DNA of 64,000 nucleotides from assembly GCA_000310025.1 (NCBI GenBank), contig FN647938.1, forward strand, positions 557,861 to 621,860, in the 5' to 3' direction. The DNA is from Ectocarpus siliculosus. Lineage: Eukaryota; Sar; Phaeophyceae; Ectocarpales; Ectocarpaceae. Made by a program: the position numbers and the translations under genes. Shown here in pieces: positions 50,294-61,044 of the stretch (positions are counted from its first letter, which is position 1; every line of letters starts with the position of its first letter). The notes under the pieces were generated by a model that worked only from the letters and a program-made list of their open reading frames with translations, was not told the DNA's origin and searched no databases.

Positions 50294-52914
50294 GGGGGGC
50301 AGTGCACAAGGGATATGGCAGCAGCAAGGCGTGATGAGCTTGGTCTCCCGGGCCCTTCAGTTCACATGCGCTGGCAGGGCCTCGAGGTGAAACCCCAGCG
50401 AAGTCAGCGTTGTTGCGGGATTTCAGTACAAGGATCTACACGGTAGTTCAACGTAGAATATGGGGGGAGCTGCAGCTCCCAGGGTTGGACATGCGGGCAT
50501 GATTCTTACAACGGGTCTTCCCTAGAGGCTATATAACACGGGATTACCAAAAACGTTTCTTGTAGTTGGCCTACTCAACTCTCTACCATGTAGTCAAAAA
50601 GATAAAGTTCACAATGTGGCATTTTCAAAAAGTGTTGAGGCCCTCTACAAAAGAGGATTTGAAAAGAAAAAAAACTCTGGCATGTAGAGGGAAAACGTAA
50701 GCTAATACAGGGGGCGACAAGAAAAAACACTCTTAAACGGGGCTCTTTGGTAAACCCTCTAGAAGCTCGTGTGGGTTGGGCGCATGAATTACTTTGTGGC
50801 AGAAAAATGCTGTGCATGGTTGAAACACAGGATTGGGTTAGCTATGCATATATGCATATACGTACAAGCGTTCACACCATGACGGCACTTGTTTGTTATG
50901 GTATAGCGCCTCGATTTGCTGAGACCATTGAACGATCAACGCCGCGCGGCCATTACCCTTGTTTCTTGTCTCTTCGTGGGTTCGCATATCTCTTCCCGCG
51001 GCCATACGTGCTTGGTCCAGCGTGACCTCGGGTCCAGCGAGCCGGAGCATGTATCTCGTATGTCGAACAGGTAGTCTTTCTGTGTGTGTATCTATTTTTC
51101 GTAATATGATAAGAGGTGCGACCCTTTGTGTTTCATAAACCTGGGAATCCGGGGTCTTCTGCGGTGCTTTCTTACTTATCCGGACACACACGTACCAAAG
51201 ACAACAAGGAATGTGTAGGTAAAACACAACAACGACGCAGCTGGGCAAGTACTCTGTTGATCCGCGTGAAACCCGCGTAGCTGATTGGTCGACACCCACT
51301 CTCACCCTGCCGTATCACAAAATGCCCCAAGAATATTGCTGTGCGCTGCCGGAATTACTTTTCTCTGGTGTGCATCCCGTCTGACGTTCGGCTCTTTGTG
51401 TTGCAGCTGTCGATCTGATAAAAATCAAATAGTCTTCATCGACGTGTACAGCAGTTGCAACCACGGACAAGTCAAGTAGCACAGCTGTTGACCCTTCGAT
51501 CGCCCCTCCTCGGTTTCTCTGCGGCCACATCCACCCATCACTCTTCTGGAACGTGGCAAGCTGGGCGCACGCTCTGTTTCGGTCGGCCTTTCAACGATGC
51601 TGCTTTCAATCAACCTATGGAGGGGTGAGTGTGTCTAGGATTTCGGTTTCCAACTTTTGTTGGGAGCAGGAAGATTTCAAGATTCGAGGGCTTTTGGTGC
51701 GAGCGGGAAGTGCTTCCTGCGGAGAAATTCGGCGACGAAAAGGTCCCATGTGCATCCCGTCACGTCAAAGTAGATTTCCGAAAAACTCAGGGTACAATTC
51801 CACAATTCCAGAGAAAAGACGGCCACGTTGTACGCGACACACGCGGCCGTAAGTTGTAGAACTGGGTGACGCAGTTCCCGTCTGAACAACAATACGACTT
51901 CCTCATGTTTTTTTTTTAATCCCAGGGAATCAGGGAAGGAGGTGCCGCTAGGCGACGGAGCGGAGATTCACAACAACAGGCACGGCGGCACGGCCGACGC
52001 CGTGCGCCGTGCAACACGACGAATGTCACAAAACTATGTATCGTGCAGCAGTTTCAGCCCGAACCCTGTACTCCCACCTCCCACCCGCGCTTCACGTTGC
52101 ACCACAATTCAGAATGCTGCGGGACCACGAGACCAATGGAGATCATCGTGGAGGCTTCCCTATTGCCGGCGGCGTGCAAGGGGCATAAGCGCGCTGCTTG
52201 TACGCTCACGCAAGTTTTGGACCGAATCCGTCTATCTTCCTCTATACATCCACCACCGCATCATTCGACTCGAGCCTTCAATCCGTTAAGTCTCTGCGGT
52301 ACACTTGGTCTTGTCTCCAAAATTTGCGCCGATTGATCCCACGGTGGGAGCTACAATAAGTAGTTCTCCGCACGGGTGCAGGGTTACGCCGCACGTATGC
52401 ATCCGCTTGAGACCATGTCTATTGCTGGACCACATATTGACATTTGCGGACTGTGCGCTGATGATCAGCCTCACAGCGCGTTTGTTGCTGTTGTTGTTGT
52501 CTTGACACCAAAATCAACAACTTACAGCACGTGGAGTTTGTTAATCTCAATCTTGGTGCCCCTAGATGAACATTGGAGTGATCTATAAACTGTTGTGCTG
52601 GGTCAGAATTGTGCGGTAGCACGCCCGAGGCGATCTTATATCTGAGGTCTGAGTTACGTATGCATATGCACATCCGCGTTCGTAGTGTTCCCGCATTTTT
52701 GTTGCCCTCTGGGAGGCCGCGCGCATTATTGTGTTTTGGAGAGACCCGAGAGCGAGCAGAACGATGTACAAAGAAATACCAGTGTGAGAGAACACGATGT
52801 GCGGTTGGCAAGCGATGTATCTCTTTGTTATGGCCTAAGTGCACACGCTTCTTCTGCTCTGAAATCTAGCGGAGTACGGGGTTGGTCAGGAGGGTTGTGG
52901 TCGAGCTCACTTAC
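50294..52914. other. No supported gene; possible intron
   Basis: Short frames on both strands only. If the candidate exon at 53090-52915 belongs to the acidic tail-anchored gene, this whole stretch is its first intron. A (TTG) run is at about 52484-52500. Confidence 0.35.
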
Positions 52915-53090
52915 TTGCTGTGTGCTCTGAACGGCAACGACGCATGTTGTTGCACTTGCGACATGTTTCCGCTCCCCTCTGGAAAACGACACGCAAACAG
53001 GGCAGCACCGACAACACCATGAGACCCACCGGGCTTCGTCGAGGCGTTGCGCTCCGACAACCGTTTCTTTCCCTTGTTCTTCTTGCCCAT
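52915..53090 (-). CDS. Candidate first exon, basic N-terminus
   Basis: A Met at 53090 opens a Lys-rich peptide (MGKKNKGKKRLSERN) and runs to a consensus donor (GCAA|GTAAGT), phase 2. The phase fits an acceptor near 50353 that leads into the Cys-rich upstream part of the acidic membrane-anchored protein. The acceptor itself is weak. It is either the 5' exon of that gene or of an unseen one. Confidence 0.35.
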
Positions 53091-53372
53091 GGTCGTCACG
53101 TACGACCTTGTGGAATCTTTCCCGTGCAGACGGTTGTATTGAGTGGTTGAGTGGTTGAACAGGTGTCAAATGCTCTGTGGACGACAGAACCAGATGTATG
53201 TTCCCAGGGTGTTGCAGAGAGTCTCCGGCAGTGGAACAGCGAAGGCGTAGTGCAGCCGTTGTGTTTCTCGGCCTTGTCTCCGCTCTCTCCCTCTCAATTC
53301 CTCGTGGGATAGCAAGCAGTGATTGGATTACGTGTGTTGCCGCCCACCCACACCCCGACCCCCGATCATCCG

Positions 53373-53587
53373 ATGAACGATGGGGGCACATGGATGGATA
53401 AGTTGGGGTATATTCGGAATCACAAACTCCAGTCAGAGACCCCCTTTACCGGCCGTGCATTTGGGCCGTGCAAGCGCGCCGTGCGTTTTGGTTTGCTCTA
53501 CAACAGACAAAGGCTGGCGTGCCGAGAGGGCGAGGACGAGCGGTCGCTAGGGAGTAGGGATGACAGAGCTGAGAAGGTCATCCAGAG
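53373..53587 (+). CDS. Candidate first exon of a plus-strand gene
   Basis: A Met opens 71 codons with balanced composition (MDKLGYIRNHKLQSETPF then RAVRFGLLYNRQRL) and ends at a good donor (CCAGAG|GTGAGC, phase 2). It starts about 280 bp from the candidate minus exon at 53090, so the two would be divergent. No following exon could be joined with confidence. Family not recognised. Confidence 0.3.
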
Positions 53588-56500
53588 GTGAGCTGTCGGC
53601 GTCGAATCATTGCTTTTATACCCATCTCTCTTGCCGTGTGTTGGGCGACCATTGTTGACTACAGCAGCAGTGACCCTACCGCTTTCGAAGAGGCCAGACC
53701 GATGTTCTTCGGCAGTACGTATGGCAGCAGTCCATGGCTAACGGTCTTTGCCAAAATTACGAGTCCGCCCTGTGCTGCCTGTTGCTCGCTGCCAGTCTTG
53801 TCCAGCACAGGAAGCCTTCCCCTTACTGCCGTTGCACATCACAGCATACACCACACTCGTTTTAAACGGTTATTTCTATTCGGAGGCCGGAAAGTCGACC
53901 CGTAAAAACTCCAAAAACGAAGAGACCATCGCACACTGGCCGTCGCAAGCCTATGATTTGCGCGCGCACCACATCCGCTGCCTCGGCTGCTGTCGCGCAT
54001 AAAACAAGGCGCACACCACTACGTTGGCCTCTTACGTGAACGACTACTACAGCGTTGCGCGGAAAGTCATATGGCGAGTTCCGCTATATACGAATCGGAC
54101 GATCGTTTTGTGCCAGTGTCCGGAGGTTCGAAAAAGTAGCGATTGCACTCTGGAAGAAGTATAATTTCGTCCCTGAGATTCGATCGATGCCACTTTCGCG
54201 GGACCGCTCGGCTCCCGGCTAAGAAACGGCGTAATGTTTCCTGTTGCAGTTCGATTCTTGGGTGTGATTGTGAAGTAAGTTATGTTCCATCCTCGTCGTC
54301 GAAAAGATCACGGAACAATGCTGTGAATATGTGTGTGTGTGCAGTTTGCCAATTTCATCGAGATGGTACATACCCATAGGCAGCAGTGATGGGACCAAAT
54401 AGGTATCACTTGTGCCTGCCGTGGTAAATCCAGTTCATGTGTGGACGAGGAGGATAGTATTCATATTTGTGCGTGACCGGTCGCTGTTGTTTCTCTCCGT
54501 TGGTTTTTGTGGTCGTCTGTCATCACTAGCGTTTACGATTTATTGGGTTTTGCTCGGTCCGTTTTTCATATTCGATTCTTGTTGATATGCATATGCATAC
54601 AATATGCAGCTAGGTATTATATCCATCCAACTTTACAAATACTGCTGACTTGAAGAAATTTCCTCTTATGAACACCAGCCTCGAGCGCCAATGCCGGCAC
54701 ATCCTCCTAGGACGTACATGCCGCCGACCTGGCGCCTATCGTGTGGGTTTGGGATTAGCGTTAGGGTTTCTAGCGCCTGCCGAAGCAGATAATCCTACAA
54801 TATATTTAGTGCCGCGGTCGAAGGGGCCACACGGCGCTATAGACTAGTACGCAAATTTTACCCTTTTTGTTCCGACATGGGGTGTTCTGGTCCTGTGAAG
54901 GGTATGGGTGTGTGGCTTATGTGCACACTCTTGTGTGGTTGGCCTGTGGCCACGGAAGGCGTCGGTCAGGGTGGACCGGTATGGATATTAGAAGGTACAC
55001 TGCTGTACTGAGCGGAGACGGAAACGGTTTTTATTAATGTCAAGACAAGACAAACAAGGACCAGCCAGTGGTCGGTATCCCGTAGGAACCGTTGGGGGAT
55101 AAGTATTTAGAGAAGGTACTGGCGTGTAGATGTAGTACTCGAAAGCAGTGTGCGAAAAGGAAGTACACTAGTGTATTGGTTATACCAGAAGTACTGCTGC
55201 AAGATGCTAGCCTAGTTGGCAGGTTGGGTTGGCGAGAGGATGTCGCCATTAGGGCGAGATGAGAGAAAAACTAGGGTACAACCGTGGACGCACGTGCTGT
55301 GTCGGGAACATTAACATTTACCAGTAACACGTTGCTGTATTTGGCCGCTTACAAGCGTGCGGCGAGAGGGAACCCGAGGGAAACCGTGTGAACACCAGAA
55401 TCTTGTTTGCCGTGTCGATAGTAGTAGTGCAGTAGTTGTGGGGGTCCCTTTTCAAGAACGCGCTGTGGGTTGTTTTAGCCCCCGGGTGTTCCGTGAGGAG
55501 GGGGAGCAAGACACACAAGCTACTTTCTTCGACACAGACACGATATTTGGTTGGTTAACAAAATTTCGATGAAACACTCAATCCTTCAAAGCTTGGTGAG
55601 TCCGGAGGAATCCAATCCCCTTCCCGTACTTCTGTAGGCCAAGACTGCACCATTGCGCGAGTCCCACGAATTTCCTCTCCCTGCTGTTTTTGTAACTGCA
55701 GTTCGCCAGTCAGCAAAGCACGCCTCCACATACTACATTCCCGATGAGAAGAACAGTCTTTTCTCCACTCCGGGGGTCCGACCGAGGGGGTGGCGGACGG
55801 TGAGTGCAGCAGTATAAGCAGCAGTAGGAGGTGTTGTTGTTGTTGTTGTTGACTTTTTCTGATTGTAGGAACAGCAGCAGTACGAGCGTGTTGTTGTTAT
55901 TCTTGTTGCTAGTGCTGTTGTTGTCTTCTTTAGGGGCGTGTGTCGCTGCTGCGCGGCGGTTTACCGGCTTGGTCCGTTGTCGACCTCCTTCGCCTGACGA
56001 CGTTTGTATGATCATACCCACGTGACGTGTACACGCACAAGATGGCACTTTCGAGAAATGCATGTCTGTCGCAGAAGAACCACTCTCACCCCCGCATGCA
56101 CGCCTACTCCCGCTGCTGCTCCGATGCCACGTTTGTCTACCTGAAACAGGCAGATGTTGCGGCAGGTTACTTTACGGTGAAGCGATGGATGCCCAGGGAT
56201 CAGCAGCACCTGACGGCTGGGCTACACGGCGGCCTGACGGACCCAGCCGAGATTGCTGCCGCCAAGGTTTGGACTGCGGTAATATTACACGAAGAAAATC
56301 GTCTGAGAGAGAGCGAGACCAGAAGGAATAGCACTGCTGTGCTGTAATCGAAGGCGGGCGCGCGCACACGGCTTCGCGCTGCGCCTCCATTTTCGAGCAG
56401 GCAGTAGCGGACCTTGCTCTGTGGCGCGTTTAGCCCGATTTTTTTGTTCAGCATCGACAATGCTAGTTCAGTGGAAATGCGTCAGTCTTTACGCGGGGCG

Positions 56501-56804
56501 AATATTGTAAGAATGGTAGATGTGTTGGTGTTTTATGCGAACGATCCACAAGTGTAGTGATTGCTACGCACGCCCACCCCCCCACCCCCACGGTATCTCA
56601 CGCTTGTCTTAGTCTTAATGATCTCTCTCTTCCCCCCCCCCCTCTCTCCCCTCTCTGTCTGTCTGGCTGTCTGGCTGGCTGTCTGGCTGTCTGTCGGTCT
56701 GGCTGGTTCTCTCTCCGGGCGATCGCTCGATCGCATCGGGTGCGCCCCAGCAATCGCTTCGAGCAAACAGCAAGGCCTCCACCAGGTTCAAATCGAGAAA
56801 CAGG
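53588..56804. other. No firm gene; possible intron and scattered exons
   Basis: A plus segment at about 56157-56267 (ADVAAGYFTVKRWMPRDQQ) lies between an acceptor (GAAACAG) and a possible donor, and could be an exon, but phase with neighbours was not established. A (TTG)n run is at 55832-55852. A CT-rich stretch at 56620-56720 precedes the next coding start. Confidence 0.3.
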
Positions 56805-57371
56805 ATGGGCAGCGGGGCACGGCTGTCTACGCTGAGACGGTCGTCTGGTAGCGTTCAAGACAACAGCAACTTCGGTGGTGCTGCGGGGGGGGGGTCGTCT
56901 TGGGGTGCCGGGCGGGGAAGCGACGCAGGAACCGGAGGTGGAGGTGGCAGTGCCGCCGGCAGCGGCGTTAGCGGGGTGGATCCATCACCGGCTGCATCCC
57001 CTTCCCCCCCGCCCGCTGCTGCGCCGGCCGCTGCACCGAGTGGTGACCGTGAAGCACCGTTCTCAGGGGGGATGCTTGGCGTTGACGACGACAGCAGTAA
57101 GGTTGGCGAGAGCGGCGACGGCAGCAAGGGTGCCGGTGAGGGCGGTGAGGGCGGTGAGGGCGGTCGTGGTGAAGATGATGGTGCTGGTGGTGGCCGGAAG
57201 CGGCCGGCGGCAGCGATGGAGCCTGGGTCGGAGGATGTGGGGGAGCCGCCCCTGCAGTCGAGAAGGTATGCAGGGGATCGCGAGATCGCCGTAGGCGTAA
57301 CCTTTGACGCGGGGAAACTGTTGTCATGTACAACCTCTCAGTCCAGTCCTGCCTCGGTTCCGACGGTGTAG
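56805..57371 (+). CDS. Gly/Ser/Ala-rich hypothetical protein, probably a first exon
   Basis: A Met starts a 188-codon frame that is Gly, Ser, Ala and Pro-rich, with a (GEG)n stretch and a basic patch (GRKRPAAAM). A good donor (GAGAAG|GTATGC) after 57265 suggests that the coding exon ends there, phase 2, and the last codons are intronic. The composition resembles that of the 57953-58402 frame, but the join would be out of phase with this donor; a donor at GCC|GTAGGC would be in phase. Function unknown. Confidence 0.4.
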   Translation: MGSGARLSTLRRSSGSVQDNSNFGGAAGGGSSWGAGRGSDAGTGGGGGSAAGSGVSGVDPSPAASPSPPPAAAPAAAPSGDREAPFSGGMLGVDDDSSKVGESGDGSKGAGEGGEGGEGGRGEDDGAGGGRKRPAAAMEPGSEDVGEPPLQSRRYAGDREIAVGVTFDAGKLLSCTTSQSSPASVPTV

Positions 57372-57952
57372 ACACGGTACGTACCACCCCAAAGTCGCTC
57401 TTCCCATGTGCCGTATTCGTGCATACCCGTGGCTTGCAGTGCGACTCGTTGTGCTGGGGAGTCCTACGCTTTTGCCCAACACTTTTCGGGGTTTACTGTA
57501 AATGAAACACACCTGGAAGTGAATGATCACATTTTTTTGCGAAATGTAGCTGTCGGGAGTGCAATCACAGTTCGGGGTTTCGGAGCAAGGGTGCCCCGGG
57601 AGATAACACTATGCCATGCATGGGATGTCCTAGCATCAGTCACTCTTTCTTCGGTCGTGAGAAAAAGAAATTCACGCCAACAGTCTTGACCGGTGTAGGA
57701 TAGAGATTCCTACCCTCCTAGAGCGTTGCACGAATGTTTGCACACACACACGACCGTTGTATAAAATCCCCTCCTGCTGATAGACGATGCCCAACAGCTG
57801 TACTGCATGAAGTGTGTAAAAGATACCCAAGTATTCAACCGTTGCAAGTTTCCTTATGTCTGTTTTTTTTAGAAGAGAGGCAGGAAGTTGCTGCTCCGCG
57901 CTCCGCCTAGGGTGATACTCGCATACACACGTGGTCGTAGATCCAACAGAAG

Positions 57953-58402
57953 ATGAGCAATCCTCCCAACCCTCCGCGCGCCAACATCGGCAGGATTTCT
58001 CCCGGAGAGAAGCCGTCGCAATCGCAACCAAAGGGCGATGGCGGCCAGGAGGAAACCGCACCATCCTCCGGTGTTAGCCCATCGCAATCGACCACTCCCG
58101 ATTGTCCTCCTCCAGCTCGGGAGGGTGAGAGTGAGGGGGACGATAACGGCAAGGGCAAAGGTGGTAGCAGCCAGGACGTGTCACGCTCGTCTTCGCTATC
58201 GCAAGCACCGGAGCAGCGGAAGGAGGTGGAGTCGGCAGAGATCGTTGCTGTCGGGGCGAAGCAGAGCGTGGGGGCGGGCGGGGCCGCGGGCGATTCAGCG
58301 ACCGTTGTCGGGGATGGTGACGGGGGTAGGTGCAGCGCAGGGGCCGACACGGGGGCAAAGACGGCCGTGGTGCAGCAGTCATGGGGGGTGTGTGATAGAT
58401 AG
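57953..58402 (+). CDS. Ser/Gly/Pro-rich hydrophilic ORF
   Basis: A 149-codon frame preceded by a splice acceptor-like CCAACAG at 57949 and rich in Ser, Gly, Pro, Glu and Ala. It may be a later exon of the gene that starts at 56805, or an independent start at MSNPPNPPRANIGR. It ends in TAG. No domain was recognised. Confidence 0.4.
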   Translation: MSNPPNPPRANIGRISPGEKPSQSQPKGDGGQEETAPSSGVSPSQSTTPDCPPPAREGESEGDDNGKGKGGSSQDVSRSSSLSQAPEQRKEVESAEIVAVGAKQSVGAGGAAGDSATVVGDGDGGRCSAGADTGAKTAVVQQSWGVCDR

Positions 58403-61044
58403 GACATTGCCGTTCTTGTGGAATGATAGGAGTGTTAAAGCGAGGCTGGTCTGTTGCCTTTTAAGAACGAGGCAAATGGGCTTTTTGCTACCCTAGCCTC
58501 CGTTGTCGCTTCTTGGGGCGGCGGCGGTGGCTGCGATTAGCTTCCGGTGTTGCTTGCTTGCAGGAGCGTATTGTCCTGTTTTTGTGCATACATTGGTGTC
58601 TCGTTTGCATTATTTTATCCCATGCGTGTTGGTTGCAGGCTTGCGTGTGAGTACTTTTTTGGTGAATATACACAGGAGGAATACCAGTAGGCGGATCCGA
58701 AAGCGTTTAAATATTTTTATTCTTCTGTTTGGTGAAATGTTTCTCTGCGTGCATCGTGTTTCTCTTTGAGAAGAGAGACCACGATAGGCGGTGGGCAGAA
58801 GGGGTCCGTTTACGATGTTTTGAAACGCTTGTACTGCTTGGTTTGTTGGTTCTTGGGGTCCTCTCTCATTCCGATGCGTTGTAGACAGTCGGAGGATGTA
58901 GTCAGTCTGCACAGCAGTTGCACATATACGCGCGTTTAGTTTGTGCTTGTGTCTGCCAACCGAGCGCCTGCTGTGTTGTACAGTCCGTTTTATTGTGTCG
59001 TTCGAATAGGAAGGTGCGGAAACGGCATCCGCGGTGTTCTTTTTGGCGTATGTGCGAACCCCTGTCGAATGGAAGGTTTTCAGGCTGTTTTGCTTGTCAG
59101 CGAGGAGCCTGCCCGTTAGGGGGCGGCGTAGAAGTGCCCTCTCCCAGCGAGATTTTTGTTTGTTCTGTTTCACAATGTCTGGTACACATGCATGTTTTTG
59201 ATGTTTCTCTTCGGTGTTTTTTTTTTTTTGTGGGGGTTGATTCGAGTGCCTAGGTGAAGGTACAAGACAGCGAATCTAGTGCGTGTTTCCCTTGATGTTC
59301 AGACAAAGGATCAGCAGTAGAGCGAACAGTCAATAGCGTAGGACTTTGGCGAGCGCTCTCTCTCTATGTCGGCTTTGTTTCTACATTTGTTTTACAACGA
59401 CCATCCAGTGCTTGCAGTTCGTTTGGTTGAGGTCGCGATTGTTCGGTTTCTCGGAGCCTTGGTTTGCGCCGGGAAACTTGTTCGAACGGTACCTTGCGTG
59501 CCCCGCATGAGGCACGAAAGGTGTTGTTTCTTGCGAGACAAGGTGTGTATGGTTGTATGCTGTCGTTCCGGATACATGCAATACATGGGTGGTCGTGTGG
59601 GACCCAGTCTGTGCCGGGACCCTGTCAGGATTTTGTTTCTGTAGCCTTTTCCCTTCTGATGGTAACCGCGACGAGAGAGACGCTGTAACGCTTTGTAGAG
59701 TGCTATGGTAATTAGCGATACTGTCTGCTGTCGCACGGCGGTGGTTTGCCGTCTCTCTGCGGAGATATGTACTAGCTGTTGTACTGTTTTCTTGAATCGT
59801 CGCAGTAATGTGCCGGTTTTTTTTTGCGCGTACGACGTTTATTTCTGTTTGGAGGCTACTGGGCGCTGGAGTTCCTAGTAGCGAGATGAAAAATGCACCA
59901 ATCACTCATGAAAAGCAAGAAGCGTTGTGATTGGCCGGTGTGTGGCATCAGCTACGGAAAAGGAAGGGAGGAACTTGGTTTATTTTTATTATTTCCCCGT
60001 TTTTGTTGTGCGATTTCGCGCACAAAATAGGTTGACAAAGTAATAGGGTTGACCGGCATTCGCCTGGCCGCGTTTGTTTAGCGTCCAGAACAAGCTCAGC
60101 TCGAAATTCTCTTGGCTACAAGCGTCTCTTTTGTTCTTGGAAGTATGCTACCGTATGCATTACATTAAAGAATGACTATAATATGATAAACCGGAGGGAC
60201 TACGTTGAAGTCTACACTACCCTTGGAGTGAAACATATCGAGACAAAGTACTAATGAACACGACACGCGCTTCCTTCCCCCCGATTTAATTTCTCTGTTC
60301 CCTCTAGGGGATGAACCTCCTTTCACACAGTTCTGCAATGCACGTGTGTAATTGTGTACAACACTTGAGTTGTGTGGCTGTCCTCAAGAGCGGTCAAGCA
60401 ACGGAAATAATTGGCTATGTCCTACAGCAGTAAGTAGCCTAGAATGGTGCGTCTTGTGTCTCTGACAAGCACGTAAGAACACAAAGACTGCCCGTTCGAG
60501 ATATTACCAAAGTCGAAGGGGGTGTGTTGAAGTCCTTACAATAATAATAATAGTGAGTGAAGTGAGGGTAGAATAAGAAGCTGTCTGTAGTGGTTTAAAT
60601 TTATTTGTATGTGCACGCGCACGCGGAAGTTGCTGTTCGGTGTTCCTTCGCATTCAAAGTGCAGTAGTTAATCCTTTGTCCAGCACCTCTCCCCTCTCTC
60701 TCATCAACACGAAATCACGCATATATATCGTTCTCAATTGTACATACATACATGTGGCGGACACGGTGTTGTTTTTATTTTTCTTAATATGACACAACGA
60801 ATCCATCTCTATCAAAGAAAAGAGTCAGAGACAGATTAGCAATGAATTCATAGCGTCAGAAAAAGCTACCTGTCTGTATGTCTACGATTTCTTCCCAGAC
60901 AGCATATATATTAGGGACCTCTCCCCTGCGGGTAACAGGCCGTTGTTGTATTTTTCTTTCGTGAAAGTACTCGAAGTATTCACATTTTCTAGGTAAACGC
61001 CTAGTCTAGTGTTTGATATATATACAGAGAGAGGCGGCCCGCAC
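58403..61044. other. Intergenic, no supported gene
   Basis: AT-richer than the surrounding coding DNA, with only short frames. It holds a dispersed-repeat copy at 60760-60870 and ends at the TTAA that precedes the OTU/transposase-like unit. Confidence 0.5.
60760..60870. repeat. Dispersed repeat, copy 2
   Basis: Matches 10590-10720 in the same orientation, including the T-rich lead-in and the AATCCATC and ATAGCGTCAG words. The matching length is short and diverged. Confidence 0.4.
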
